Below are positions 18,608 through 27,464 of a stretch of 64,000 nucleotides of DNA, piece after piece. Source of the DNA: Streptomyces flavochromogenes (GTDB taxonomy: Bacteria > Actinomycetota > Actinomycetes > Streptomycetales > Streptomycetaceae); the NCBI RefSeq assembly GCF_000717595.1, contig NZ_JNZO01000023.1, positions 1 through 64,000 on the forward strand. Reading direction: 5' to 3'. Positions within the stretch are counted from its first letter, which is position 1. Each line of letters opens with the position of its first letter. Under the pieces are notes generated by a model, which worked only from the letters and a program-made list of their open reading frames with translations, was not told the DNA's origin and ran no database searches. A program made the position numbers and the translations under genes.

Positions 18608-18715
18608 GGCTTCACTGTGCACCGAGAATGTCGGTCTTGCAACCCCGGAGCGATGTAATTCGTTGCGGAAGGGCTCGAAACTCACGGAATCCGAAGTTGG
18701 AGGGGGGTGGGCCTG

Positions 18716-18743
18716 TTGAAAGCGTCAGCCGAGCGACTAGGCT
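18716..18743 (+). promoter_or_regulatory. Candidate promoter of the first aldehyde dehydrogenase
   Basis: TTGAAA (18716-18721), a 16-base spacer and TAGGCT (18738-18743) match the principal sigma factor pattern. The promoter lies 70 bases upstream of the GTG start, in the divergent gap next to the Lrp/AsnC gene. Confidence 0.5.
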
Positions 18744-18812
18744 GAGGTGTCTCGCCCATCGGGACACCGCACAAGGACGTGCGACGACAGAACGTGACAG
18801 GAGGGGTGGCAA

Positions 18813-20249
18813 GTGACCACCGAGCTGCGCCGGCTGCGTAACTACATCAACGGGGAGTTCCGCGACGCGGCCGACGGCCGCACCATCGAGGTGGTCAACC
18901 CGGCCACCGGCGAGGTGTACGCCACCTCCCCGCTCTCGGGCCAGGCTGACGTCGACGCCGCGATGGAGGCCGCCGCGGCCGCCTTCCCCGCCTGGCGCGA
19001 CAGCACGCCGGCCGAGCGCCAGAAGGTACTCCTCAAGATCGCCGACGCCTTCGAGGAGCGCGCCGAGGACCTGATCGCCGCCGAGGTCCAGAACACCGGC
19101 AAGCCGGTCGCCCTCACCGCGAGCGAAGAGATCCCGCCCATGGTGGACCAGATCCGCTTCTTCGCGGGCGCCGCCCGGCTGCTCGAAGGCCGCTCCGCCG
19201 GCGAGTACATGGAGGGCATGACCTCCATCGTCCGCCGCGAGCCCGTGGGTGTCTGCGCCCAGGTCGCGCCGTGGAACTACCCGATGATGATGGCCGTGTG
19301 GAAGTTCGCCCCGGCGCTCGCCGCGGGCAACACCGTCGTCCTCAAGCCCTCGGACACGACCCCCGCGTCGACCGTCCTGATGGCGGAGATCATCGGCCAG
19401 ATCGTCCCGAAGGGCGTCTTCAACGTCGTCTGCGGCGACCGCGAGACGGGCAAGGCGATGGTCGAGCACCCGACCCCGGCCATGGCCTCCATCACCGGCT
19501 CCGTGCGCGCCGGCATGCAGGTCGCCGAGTCGGCGGCCAAGGACGTCAAGCGCGTCCACCTGGAGCTGGGCGGCAAGGCCCCGGTCCTGGTCTTCGAGGA
19601 CACCGACATCGAGAAGGCCGTCGAGGACATCTCCGTGGCCGGCTTCTTCAACGCCGGCCAGGACTGCACGGCCGCCACCCGCGTCATCGTGCACGAGTCG
19701 ATCCACGACGAGTTCGTCGCCGCCCTCGCCAAGGCCGCCGCCGAGACCAAGACCGGCCAGCCGGACGACGAGGACGTGCTCTTCGGCCCGCTCAACAACG
19801 CCAACCAGCTGAAGCAGGTCACCGGCTTCATCGACCGTCTCCCGGCCCACGCCAAGGTCGAGGCCGGCGGTCACCGCGTCGGCGAGAAGGGCTACTTCTA
19901 CGCACCGACCGTCGTCTCCGGCCTCAAGCAGGACGACGAGATCGTGCAGAACGAGGTCTTCGGCCCGGTCATCACCGTCCAGTCCTTCACGGACGAGGCC
20001 CAGGCCCTGGAGTTCGCGAACGGCGTCGAGTACGCCCTCGCCTCCTCCGTCTGGACCAAGGACCACGCGCGCGCGATGCGCATGTCCAAGGCGCTCGACT
20101 TCGGCTGTGTGTGGATCAACACCCACATCCCGCTGGTCGCCGAGATGCCCCACGGCGGCTACAAGAAGTCCGGCTACGGCAAGGACCTCTCCGCCTACGG
20201 CTTCGAGGACTACACGCGCATCAAGCACGTCATGACCTCCCTGGGCTGA
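18813..20249 (+). CDS. Gamma-aminobutyraldehyde dehydrogenase (copy 1)
   Basis: An NAD-dependent aldehyde dehydrogenase of 478 residues. The catalytic Cys is in NAGQDCTAATR, the general base Glu in LELGGKAP, and the cofactor loop in APWNYPMMMAVWK. The C-terminus (EMPHGGYKKSGYGKDLSAYG) is typical of PuuC/PatD-like aminobutyraldehyde dehydrogenases. It would oxidise 4-aminobutanal from putrescine breakdown to GABA. The GTG start has AGGAGG at 18799-18804. A strong terminator follows, and a potD homologue lies next in the same direction. Confidence 0.9.
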   Translation: MTTELRRLRNYINGEFRDAADGRTIEVVNPATGEVYATSPLSGQADVDAAMEAAAAAFPAWRDSTPAERQKVLLKIADAFEERAEDLIAAEVQNTGKPVALTASEEIPPMVDQIRFFAGAARLLEGRSAGEYMEGMTSIVRREPVGVCAQVAPWNYPMMMAVWKFAPALAAGNTVVLKPSDTTPASTVLMAEIIGQIVPKGVFNVVCGDRETGKAMVEHPTPAMASITGSVRAGMQVAESAAKDVKRVHLELGGKAPVLVFEDTDIEKAVEDISVAGFFNAGQDCTAATRVIVHESIHDEFVAALAKAAAETKTGQPDDEDVLFGPLNNANQLKQVTGFIDRLPAHAKVEAGGHRVGEKGYFYAPTVVSGLKQDDEIVQNEVFGPVITVQSFTDEAQALEFANGVEYALASSVWTKDHARAMRMSKALDFGCVWINTHIPLVAEMPHGGYKKSGYGKDLSAYGFEDYTRIKHVMTSLG

Positions 20250-20266
20250 ACCCCCGCCTGAACGCC

Positions 20267-20309
20267 ACGCGGCCCCGGCACCCCGGTCGACAGGGTGTCG
20301 GGGCCGCGT
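20267..20309 (+). terminator. Terminator after aldehyde dehydrogenase 1
   Basis: A 17-bp stem (20267-20283 with 20293-20309) contains one mismatch-type wobble and a 9-base loop. It separates the dehydrogenase from the following potD homologue. Confidence 0.85.
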
Positions 20310-20368
20310 CGCGTCGCTCGACGGAGCGTCCATTGCCCCGGCCGGTGGCCTGCCGCGATGCTGCACGG

Positions 20369-21559
20369 GTGAGAGCGACAGCCAGGAACAACATCTCCCG
20401 CCGGTCCCTGCTGCGGGGCATCGGCGGTGCCGGGGCCGCGAGCCTGCTCGCCGCCGGATGCGGGGTCCCCGCCGCCTACGTCGACGAGAGCGACCGGGCC
20501 GGCCGCGACCTCTCCGCCCGGGACCGGACGCTCGACTTCGCCAACTGGCCGCTCTACATCGACACCGATGACGAGGACGCCAGGAAGCGCCCGACCCTCG
20601 ACGCGTTCAGGAAGCGCACCGGGATCGCCGTCCGGTACACCGAGGAGATCAACGACAACGACGAGTTCTTCGGCAAGATCAGCCCGTCCCTGATGAACCA
20701 CCAGGAGACCGGCCGCGATCTGATCGTCGTCAGCGACTGGATGGCCGCCCGCTTCGTCCGCCTCGGCTGGGCCCAGGAGATGAACCGCGCCACCCAGCCG
20801 AACGTCGCCGAGCACCTCGACCCGCAGCTCCGCTCGCCCGCCTTCGACCCGGGCCGGCTGCACAGCGTCCCCTGGCAGTCCGGGATCACCGGCATCGCGT
20901 ACAACCGCAGGAAGCTCGGCCGGGAACTCCGTTCCACCAAGGAGCTGTGGGCCGACGACCTGCGCGGCAAGGTCACCCTGCTGTCCGGGCTCGACGAGTC
21001 CTTCGCGCTGCTCATGATGGGCCGGGGCGTCGACGTCACCCGGTGGACAGGCGACGACTTCCACGCCCTGTGCGAGCAGATCGAGGGCCTCGTGAAGAAG
21101 CGGCACATCCGCCGCTTCACCGGCAACGACTACATCAAGGACCTGTCGACCGGCGACGTGCTGGCCTGCCAGGCGTACTCGGGCGACGTCATCCAGCTCC
21201 AGGCCGACAACCCGGACATCGAGTTCGTCGTCCCCGAGGAGGGCGCCGAACTGTGGGCCGAGTCCCTCCTGATCCCCAACCTCGCGCACCACAAGGCCAA
21301 CGCCGAGAAGCTCGTCGACTACTACTACGAGCCCGAGGTCGCCGCCGAACTCGCCGCCTGGGTCAACTACGTCTGCCCGGTGCCGGGCGCGCAGAACGTC
21401 CTCGCGGACTCCGGCGACGAGGAGCTCGTGGCGCTCGCGGAGGACCCGCTGATCTTCCCGGACGCGGCCATGCGGGGACGCCTCGCGATCGCCCGGGACA
21501 TCACGGCGCAGGAGCGGCAGGACTTCACGAAGAGGTGGAACGCTATCGTGGGCCTGTGA
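20369..21559 (+). CDS. Spermidine/putrescine-binding lipoprotein, orphan PotD copy
   Basis: A PotD-family binding protein of 396 residues. The N-terminus has a twin-arginine motif (SRRSLLRG) and a lipobox ending AAGC, so it is probably a Tat-exported lipoprotein. The mature part contains FANWPLYID, RFTGNDYIKDLSTGD, VIQLQADNPDIEFVVPEEG and NAEKLVDYYYEPEVAAELA. It is clearly paralogous to the product of 31753-33000 but has no adjacent permease or ATPase. The GTG at 20369 is the best start, a GTG at 20345 is also in frame, and neither has a clear ribosome binding site. Confidence 0.88.
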   Translation: MRATARNNISRRSLLRGIGGAGAASLLAAGCGVPAAYVDESDRAGRDLSARDRTLDFANWPLYIDTDDEDARKRPTLDAFRKRTGIAVRYTEEINDNDEFFGKISPSLMNHQETGRDLIVVSDWMAARFVRLGWAQEMNRATQPNVAEHLDPQLRSPAFDPGRLHSVPWQSGITGIAYNRRKLGRELRSTKELWADDLRGKVTLLSGLDESFALLMMGRGVDVTRWTGDDFHALCEQIEGLVKKRHIRRFTGNDYIKDLSTGDVLACQAYSGDVIQLQADNPDIEFVVPEEGAELWAESLLIPNLAHHKANAEKLVDYYYEPEVAAELAAWVNYVCPVPGAQNVLADSGDEELVALAEDPLIFPDAAMRGRLAIARDITAQERQDFTKRWNAIVGL

Positions 21560-21571
21560 GTTGAGCCGGAT

Positions 21572-22102
21572 GTGACCGCATCCCACCCCAACTCGCTCGC
21601 CACCTACGGACTGTTCCTCGCCTGGGCCGTCCACGACGCCGAGGAGCTGGCCCTCGGACCCCGCTGGCTGCGGGAGAACCTGCCGATGCTGCGCGAGCGC
21701 TTCCCCGGAGTGCCGGAGGTGGTCTGGAAGGCCGCCGAGTCCGTCGACGAGCGCGAATTCGCGCTCGCCGTCGGGGTGATGGCGACCGTCGTCGGCGCCG
21801 CCGCCGTGGCCGGGGCCCGCACCGGCGGCCGATCCACCTTCTACCAGGGGGCGTTGAACGGCTTCGGGCTGCACGGCCTCGTCCACCTCGCGCAGGCGGT
21901 CGTCGTGCGAGGGGTGACACCCGGCTCCGTCACCTCGCCGCTCGTGGTCATCCCCTTCACCCTCTGGGCGCGCGGCCGGCTGCGCCGGGCGGGCGTGCTA
22001 CGCCCGGCCGGACTCCGGGGCACGGTCACCGGCCTGGGGGTGGCGGCGGCCGCCACCGTCGTCGCGCACGCGGTGGCGCGACGACTGACCCCTCGTTTCT
22101 GA
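21572..22102 (+). CDS. HXXEE-domain membrane protein
   Basis: A membrane protein of 176 residues. It contains the HXXEE motif as HDAEE at residues 21-25 in the first hydrophobic region, then about four hydrophobic segments. The function of HXXEE proteins is unknown. It starts 12 bases after the potD stop at a GTG, so it may be carried on the same transcript. A role in polyamine uptake is possible but not supported by anything in the protein itself. Confidence 0.7.
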   Translation: MTASHPNSLATYGLFLAWAVHDAEELALGPRWLRENLPMLRERFPGVPEVVWKAAESVDEREFALAVGVMATVVGAAAVAGARTGGRSTFYQGALNGFGLHGLVHLAQAVVVRGVTPGSVTSPLVVIPFTLWARGRLRRAGVLRPAGLRGTVTGLGVAAAATVVAHAVARRLTPRF

Positions 22103-22132
22103 ACGCGTTCAAGATGGGCGTAGGCTGCCCTC

Positions 22133-22672
22133 ATGAGCGACTCGAACGGGCCGAGAGCCCTTCTCACGCGCATCCGCGTCTGGCTGATCGTCTTCGTCGT
22201 CTGCCTGGTCCTGAGCGGGATCACCGCGTTCCCGCTCGTCACCGAACTCCGGCTGCTGGACTCCTCGCTCGACGGGTGGGCGGCTCCCGTGGCCGACCTC
22301 CTCCCCGGGCTCGCCGAATGGATCGACCGGGTGCGGGGTGGCCTCGAGACCGCCGACGAGCAGGCCCCGTACCTGCTCTACGGCACCGACTGGCTCGCCT
22401 TCGCCCACCTCGTCATCGCGGTCGCCTTCTACGGCGTCCACCGCGACCCCGTCCGCAACATCTGGGTCGTCGAGTTCGGCATGATCGCCTGTGTCGGCAT
22501 CATCCCGCTGGCCCTGATCTGCGGGCCCCTCCGGGGCATCCCCTTCTGGTGGTCGGTCATCGACATGTCCTTCGGCGTCATCGGGATCCTGCCGCTGCTC
22601 CACGTACGCCGGCTGATCAAGCGGCTCGAGGCCGCCACGGCGCCGGAGCCCGTGCCGGCCGGCGCCCGCTAG
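22133..22672 (+). CDS. Conserved hypothetical membrane protein
   Basis: A protein of 179 residues with about four membrane segments: WLIVFVVCLVLSGITAF near residue 17, then LLYGTDWLAFAHLVIAVAF, VEFGMIACVGIIPLALI and WWSVIDMSFGVIGILPLL. I do not recognise a characterised family. ATG at 22133, 30 bases after the HXXEE gene. Its TAG stop is interlocked with the stop of the converging serine hydrolase gene in a single CTAG. Confidence 0.7.
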   Translation: MSDSNGPRALLTRIRVWLIVFVVCLVLSGITAFPLVTELRLLDSSLDGWAAPVADLLPGLAEWIDRVRGGLETADEQAPYLLYGTDWLAFAHLVIAVAFYGVHRDPVRNIWVVEFGMIACVGIIPLALICGPLRGIPFWWSVIDMSFGVIGILPLLHVRRLIKRLEAATAPEPVPAGAR

Positions 22673-23868
22673 TCCGGCAGGCCGTACGCCGCGACCATGA
22701 GGTTCAGGGCGGTCGGGTTCATGTCCTGGCCCTTCGCGTCGGTGGAGTTGACGCTGTAGACGAGGGTGCGCGCGCCGTCGCGGGTGGAGGCGATGGCCGC
22801 GTTGTACCCCCAGCGGCCGCCGGTCTTGCCCCAGACCTCGCGGCCGCCGAGCTTCTTCATCGACAGACCCGCGGAGTACGCGGCCGGATCGCCCGACTTC
22901 AGGTCCGCGACCTTCGGCAGGGTGAACATCTCCTCCAGGATCGGCCCGCGCACCACCCGGCCCGCGAACAGGGCGCGGGTGAACCGCTCCAGGTCGGCCG
23001 TGGTCGAGACCAGGTCGCCGGCCGCCCAGCCGTCCGTCACCCCCCACTCCGAGACGTCACGCAGACCGGTCGTCCCGTCGTCGAGCCGCATGGTCTGGTA
23101 GCCGTGGTTGTACGGGCCGACGAGCCCGGCCGCCTCGCCCGGGAGGTAGGTGTCCCGCAGGCCCAGCGGGCGCAGGATCCGCCGCTCCACCTGGTGCTCG
23201 TACGAGTCGCCCGTCACCCGCTCCACGATCAGACCGGCGATCGTGTAACCGATGTTGAGGTAGTGCTGCTTCGTGCCGGGCCGGAACTCGCGCGGCTTCG
23301 CCGTCGCCGAGCGGACCATGGCCTCCGGGTCATGGACGTCGAAGCGGTGGGCGTACCACTCCTCCACCGTGTCGCCGACGGCCGTCTCGGGAGCCGGGAT
23401 GCCGTGAGTGTGGTTCAGGAGCTGGCGCACGGTCACCGTGGCGTACCGGCCGGGGATCAGCTCCGGCAGGTACGAACGGGCCGTGCGGTCCAGGTCGATC
23501 CGGCGTTCGGACGTCAGCTGGAGGACGGTCGCCGCCGTGAAGACCTTCGTCACCGATCCGGCACGGAATCGGGCGGCCGGGTCCGCCGGGGCGCCGGTCG
23601 TCAGGTCGTGGACCCCTGAAACGCCCTGCCAGGAACCCTCGGTGCCGCCGACCCGGACGAGCGCGGCCGTGGCATCGGCCCGGGGGAGTCCGGCGATCAC
23701 CTCACTCAGGTCCGGGCTCACCGGGCGTGCGGGCGACGCGGCCGCCGGGGACGTCGCGAAGGCCGGTGGTGCGAAGGCCGAGGCCGCGAAGGCCGGGGTC
23801 AGGGCCGGGCCCGCCGCGACCCCCAGGACCAGGGCGGCGGCGAGCAGCGTGCGGGTGGACTTCCTCAT
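22669..23868 (-). CDS. Secreted serine hydrolase (beta-lactamase/D-Ala-D-Ala carboxypeptidase family)
   Basis: A class C penicillin-recognising fold of 399 residues. The catalytic SxxK is S105-V-T-K108, and the second motif YxN is in HYLNIGYT. The third-box area is WGKTGGRWGYN. A signal peptide of about 30 residues (RTLLAAALVLGVAAGPAL) directs export, and a low-complexity Ala/Pro stretch follows. It probably acts on peptidoglycan peptides or beta-lactams. The ATG at 23868 is preferred over a TTG six bases upstream because of GGAG spacing. Confidence 0.88.
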   Translation of the reverse strand: MRKSTRTLLAAALVLGVAAGPALTPAFAASAFAPPAFATSPAAASPARPVSPDLSEVIAGLPRADATAALVRVGGTEGSWQGVSGVHDLTTGAPADPAARFRAGSVTKVFTAATVLQLTSERRIDLDRTARSYLPELIPGRYATVTVRQLLNHTHGIPAPETAVGDTVEEWYAHRFDVHDPEAMVRSATAKPREFRPGTKQHYLNIGYTIAGLIVERVTGDSYEHQVERRILRPLGLRDTYLPGEAAGLVGPYNHGYQTMRLDDGTTGLRDVSEWGVTDGWAAGDLVSTTADLERFTRALFAGRVVRGPILEEMFTLPKVADLKSGDPAAYSAGLSMKKLGGREVWGKTGGRWGYNAAIASTRDGARTLVYSVNSTDAKGQDMNPTALNLMVAAYGLPD

Positions 23869-23964
23869 GGTCAACTCCGGTGGTGTGAGCCGTTGTTCTC
23901 GATGGCTCCATCCTGCTGACCCGCGGCGATCGGCGGATCGCCCGCACCGGCGGTCTTCCGCCGG

Positions 23965-24678
23965 TCAGTTCCTCGCCGACACGGGGGAGGGGCCCGGCCC
24001 CTCGCCTCCCCCGGGCGGGGGAGAGCCCGCCGCGACCAGACCCGTCTCGTACGCGCAGATCACCGCCTGGATCCGGTCCCGCAGGCCGAGCTTGGCGAGC
24101 ACATTGCCCACGTGCGTCTTCACCGTGTGGTCGCTGACCACCAGCTCCGCGGCGATCTCCGCGTTGGAGAGACCGCGCGCGAGAAGCAGCAGGGTCTCCC
24201 GCTCCCGGCCCGTCAGCACGTCGAGCCGGGGGTCGGGGGCGGTCCTGCGAGGGCCGCCCGCGGTGTACTGCTCCACCAGACGGCGGGCCACGGACGGCGC
24301 GAGCAGCGAGTCGCCCGCGGCCACCACCCGTACCGCGTGCACCAGATCGTCCCGGCGCACGTCCTTGAGGAGGAAGCCGCTCGCGCCCGCGTGCAGCGCC
24401 TCGTACACATACGCGTCGGTGTCGAAGGTCGTCAGGATCACCGTCCGGCAGCCGGTGCCCGCGCTGATCGCCCGGCAGGCCTCGATGCCGTCCGTGCCGG
24501 GCATCCGGATGTCGAGGAGCGCCACGTCCGGGGCGTGCCGGCGCACCGCCTCGACCGCCTCGGCGCCGTCCCCGGCCTCCGCCACGACCTCGATGTCCGG
24601 CTGCGCGTCGAGGATCATCGCGAAGCCGCTGCGGACCAGTTCCTGGTCGTCCGCGACCACCACCCGGATCGTCGTCAT
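23965..24678 (-). CDS. NarL/FixJ-family response regulator
   Basis: A two-component response regulator of 237 residues. The receiver domain has acidic residues D10 and D11, the phosphoacceptor D56 (LLDIRMPG) and the conserved Lys in FLLKDV. The C-terminal LuxR-type helix-turn-helix reads LTGRERETLLLLARGLSNAE, then IAAELVVSDHTVKTHVGNVL. The last 20 residues are Gly/Pro rich. Its ATG overlaps the kinase stop by four bases (ATGA), which makes the two a cognate pair. Confidence 0.95.
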   Translation of the reverse strand: MTTIRVVVADDQELVRSGFAMILDAQPDIEVVAEAGDGAEAVEAVRRHAPDVALLDIRMPGTDGIEACRAISAGTGCRTVILTTFDTDAYVYEALHAGASGFLLKDVRRDDLVHAVRVVAAGDSLLAPSVARRLVEQYTAGGPRRTAPDPRLDVLTGRERETLLLLARGLSNAEIAAELVVSDHTVKTHVGNVLAKLGLRDRIQAVICAYETGLVAAGSPPPGGGEGPGPSPVSARN

Positions 24679-25901
24679 GTCCCCACCTCCGCCGTGGAGG
24701 GTACGGGCAGCAGGACCCGCACCTCGAACCCCCGGCCGCCCGGTCCCCGGCCGGTCGTCGCCGTCCCGCCGTGCGCGGCGGCCCGCTCCCGGATGCCGGT
24801 GAGACCGTGGCCGCCGCAGCCGCGTCCGGGCGGCCCCGGCGCGGGGCCGCGTCCGTCGTCCGTGACCGTGACCCGCAGGACGCCGTCGGCGTGGGCGAGC
24901 CGGACGTCTGCCCGGCGGGCGCCCGCGTGCTTGACGACGTTCGTCAGGGCCTCCTGCACGATCCGGTAGGCGCTCGCGCCGGTCGCCGCCGGCAGCGCCC
25001 GTACCCCGCCCTCCGTCGTGTACTCCACCAGCAGGCCGCCGGACCTCACTCGCTCCACCAGCGCGGGGATCCCGGAGAGGTCCGGCTGCGGCTCGCGGGG
25101 CGGTGCTCCCTCGGGCCCCTCCCGCAGCAGCCCCAGCATCTGCCGCAGCTGGGTCATCGCCTCGCGGCCCGTCTCCGAGATCGCCTCGAACGCGGCCTCC
25201 GCGCGGTCCGGCGCCGCCCGCACCGCCACCGGGCCCGCCTCCGCCTGCACGATCATCAGGCTCACCGCGTGCGACAGGATGTCGTGCATCTCCCGTGCGA
25301 TCCGGGCCCGTTCACGGGCCGCGGCCCGCTCGGCCTCGACCAGATGCGCCCGCTGCCGGGCGTCCTGGAGCCGGCCGAAGACATAGGCGGCTCCGAACAC
25401 GAAGAGCGAGAAGGTCAGTTCACGGGCCGACCGGGTGTTGAGCCAGACCGAGACGGGCACCGCGACGACCATGAGCCCCGCCGTCGCGAGCCGCTTCCTC
25501 GGCGGGGAGTGGAGCGCGATCGTGTAGACGATCACGAGCCCGGTGTACGGCAGCGGCTGGCCCGGTCCCTCCAGGGCCAGGATGTACAGCGTGCTCGTCG
25601 CCAGGATCGCGAGGAGCACGGCGATCGGTGCCCGCCGCCGCCAGACCAACGGGACCACCGTGAGCGTCGTCAGCCCGTACGCGGGCCAGGTCGCCGGTTC
25701 GATCTCGGGCGGGCGCGGCACCACGAACGGCATCGTCATCGCCGCCTGCACCAGCAGCGCGATGCCGAGGTCCACCGCCCACGGGTTGGCGCCGCTCCAG
25801 CTCCGTGCCCGCTCCCACCGGTCGCGGAGCTCCTGCCGTATGCGCAGGTCCCCCCGGTCGCGCACCTCCCCCCGGCTGCGCGGATTCCCTCTCAGGGCCA
25901 T
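24675..25901 (-). CDS. Sensor histidine kinase (HisKA_3 type)
   Basis: A membrane sensor kinase of 408 residues. About five hydrophobic segments occupy residues 45-170, then a coiled linker. The phosphoacceptor is H206 in REMHDILSHAVS. The ATPase domain has the N box EALTNVVKHAG and G-box VTDDGRG, then GHGLTGIRERAAAHGG. Its ATG shares one base with the stop of the upstream methyltransferase gene (TAATG), and its stop overlaps the regulator start. The periplasmic portion is short, so it may sense membrane state. This is an inference. Confidence 0.93.
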   Translation of the reverse strand: MALRGNPRSRGEVRDRGDLRIRQELRDRWERARSWSGANPWAVDLGIALLVQAAMTMPFVVPRPPEIEPATWPAYGLTTLTVVPLVWRRRAPIAVLLAILATSTLYILALEGPGQPLPYTGLVIVYTIALHSPPRKRLATAGLMVVAVPVSVWLNTRSARELTFSLFVFGAAYVFGRLQDARQRAHLVEAERAAARERARIAREMHDILSHAVSLMIVQAEAGPVAVRAAPDRAEAAFEAISETGREAMTQLRQMLGLLREGPEGAPPREPQPDLSGIPALVERVRSGGLLVEYTTEGGVRALPAATGASAYRIVQEALTNVVKHAGARRADVRLAHADGVLRVTVTDDGRGPAPGPPGRGCGGHGLTGIRERAAAHGGTATTGRGPGGRGFEVRVLLPVPSTAEVGT

Positions 25902-26686
25902 TACGGCTTGCGGCCCACCGCGCCGAACTGCGCCACCACGGAGGCGTCCTCGGTCGTCGCGCGCCAGCGCGAGCAGGAGAGGATGCCCGGCTCCAGGAGG
26001 TCGAGGCCGTCGAAGAAGGAGGCGAACTCGGCGCGGCTGCGGGCGGTGATCGGCGGGGTCGCGTTCTCGTTCCAGAAGGCCATGGCGGCCCTGTTGCCCT
26101 CGCCGCCGAGCTCCGGCTCCAGGGTGGGGTGGGTCAGGACCAGGTGGCTGCCGGAGGGGACGGCGTCCATCAGGGTGCGGACGATCGCCCGGGCCTCGGT
26201 GGTGTCCAGGACGAAGTTGAGGATGCCGAGCATCATCACGGCGACCGGCCGGGAGAGGTCGAGCGTCGCGCCGGCCGCCGCCAGGATCTTCTCCGGGTCG
26301 TGGGCGTCGGCGTCCACGTACTCGGTGACGCCCTCCGGCGCGCTGGTCAGGAGCGCGCGGGCGTGGGTGAGCACGATCGGGTCGTTGTCGACGTAGACGA
26401 TCCGGGCGTCGGGGGCGGCGCGCTGGGCGACCTCGTGGGTGTTGTCGGCGGTCGGCAGGCCCGTACCGATGTCGAGGAACTGGCGCATCCCGGCGTCCGC
26501 GGCGAGGAACGTGACGGCGCGGCCGAGGAACGCCCGGTCCGCGCGGGCCACTTCGCCGATGCTCGGGTAGAAACCGGTGACCTGGTCGCCGACCGCGCGG
26601 TCGACCGGGTAGTTGTCCTTGCCGCCCAGCCAGTAGTTCCACACCCGGGCGTTGTGAGCGATGTCGGTCCGGATCCGGTCGTTCAT
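25901..26686 (-). CDS. SAM-dependent methyltransferase (DUF574/Methyltransf_19)
   Basis: A protein of 261 residues from the actinobacterial DUF574 methyltransferase family. The N-terminus NARVWNYWLGGKDNYPVDR is the family hallmark. The SAM-binding motif is FLDIGTGLPTADNTHE, followed by VYVDNDPIVLTHARALL. The target is unknown. In Streptomyces this family is greatly expanded. It is locked between GDPD (4-base overlap) and the histidine kinase (1-base overlap), so all three should be made together. Confidence 0.88.
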   Translation of the reverse strand: MNDRIRTDIAHNARVWNYWLGGKDNYPVDRAVGDQVTGFYPSIGEVARADRAFLGRAVTFLAADAGMRQFLDIGTGLPTADNTHEVAQRAAPDARIVYVDNDPIVLTHARALLTSAPEGVTEYVDADAHDPEKILAAAGATLDLSRPVAVMMLGILNFVLDTTEARAIVRTLMDAVPSGSHLVLTHPTLEPELGGEGNRAAMAFWNENATPPITARSRAEFASFFDGLDLLEPGILSCSRWRATTEDASVVAQFGAVGRKP

Positions 26687-27426
26687 GCCTGGGCCTTTCG
26701 CAGGACGGCGGCGAGTGCGTCGACCCGGTTCGTGGTGATCGAGTCGACCCCGTTCGTGATCAGCTTACGCATGGTGCGGGAGGTGTCCGCCGTCCAGGCC
26801 GAGACGAGGAGACCGTCCCGGTGCACCCGGTCGGAGAGGGCCCGACTCACCAGGCCGAAGCGGTAGTTGAGCCAGCGCGGCCGGACCACGTCGAGGAGGA
26901 TCGGGCGGGGCGGGGCGAGCGAGGTCCAGGTGAGGGCGATCTCGGCGGCCGGGTCGGCGGCGCGCACCTGGAGCATGGCGACGGCCCCGGCACAGTAGTA
27001 CACGCGCTCCCCGGCGCCGCACTCGCGGACCGTACGGACGATGGCGCGGACCGAGTCCTCGTCGCCGCCCGGCAGGTCCAGCATCAGCCGCTTCTCCCCG
27101 GCGGTGAGCAGGGCCTCGCGCAGGGTCGGGACCCCGCCGTACGTCAGCTCCCGGACCTGCTCGTACGAGAGCGCGGAGAGCGGCCGGTCGTGGCCCCACA
27201 GGCGCTTCAGGGTGTCGTCGTGGAGGAGGACGGGCACGCCGTCCTTCGTCAGCCGGACGTCCACCTCGACCGCGTCCGCCCCCAGCTCGATCGCCGAGGT
27301 GATCGAGCCGAGGGTGTTCTCGCGGACGCGGTACGGGTCGCCGCGATGGCCCACGACGGTGACGGAGGCCGTGGCCTCGGCGGCTTTCGCGACGGCGGTC
27401 GGGTCCAGGGCGGTGTCGGAGTCCAT
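26683..27426 (-). CDS. Glycerophosphodiester phosphodiesterase
   Basis: A protein of 247 residues with the GDPD TIM-barrel signature. VVGHRGDPYRVRENTLGSI carries the catalytic HRG, VEVDVRLTKDGVPVLLHDD carries the metal-binding acidic residues and the second His, and the C-terminus SAWTADTSRTMRKLITNGVD is typical. It would release glycerol 3-phosphate from glycerophosphodiesters. No signal peptide is visible, so it is cytoplasmic. ATG at 27426. Its stop overlaps the methyltransferase start (ATGA). Confidence 0.92.
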   Translation of the reverse strand: MDSDTALDPTAVAKAAEATASVTVVGHRGDPYRVRENTLGSITSAIELGADAVEVDVRLTKDGVPVLLHDDTLKRLWGHDRPLSALSYEQVRELTYGGVPTLREALLTAGEKRLMLDLPGGDEDSVRAIVRTVRECGAGERVYYCAGAVAMLQVRAADPAAEIALTWTSLAPPRPILLDVVRPRWLNYRFGLVSRALSDRVHRDGLLVSAWTADTSRTMRKLITNGVDSITTNRVDALAAVLRKAQA

Positions 27427-27464
27427 GGGCCCATTCTCGCCGTCGAGGGCGGGCGAGCCAGTCG

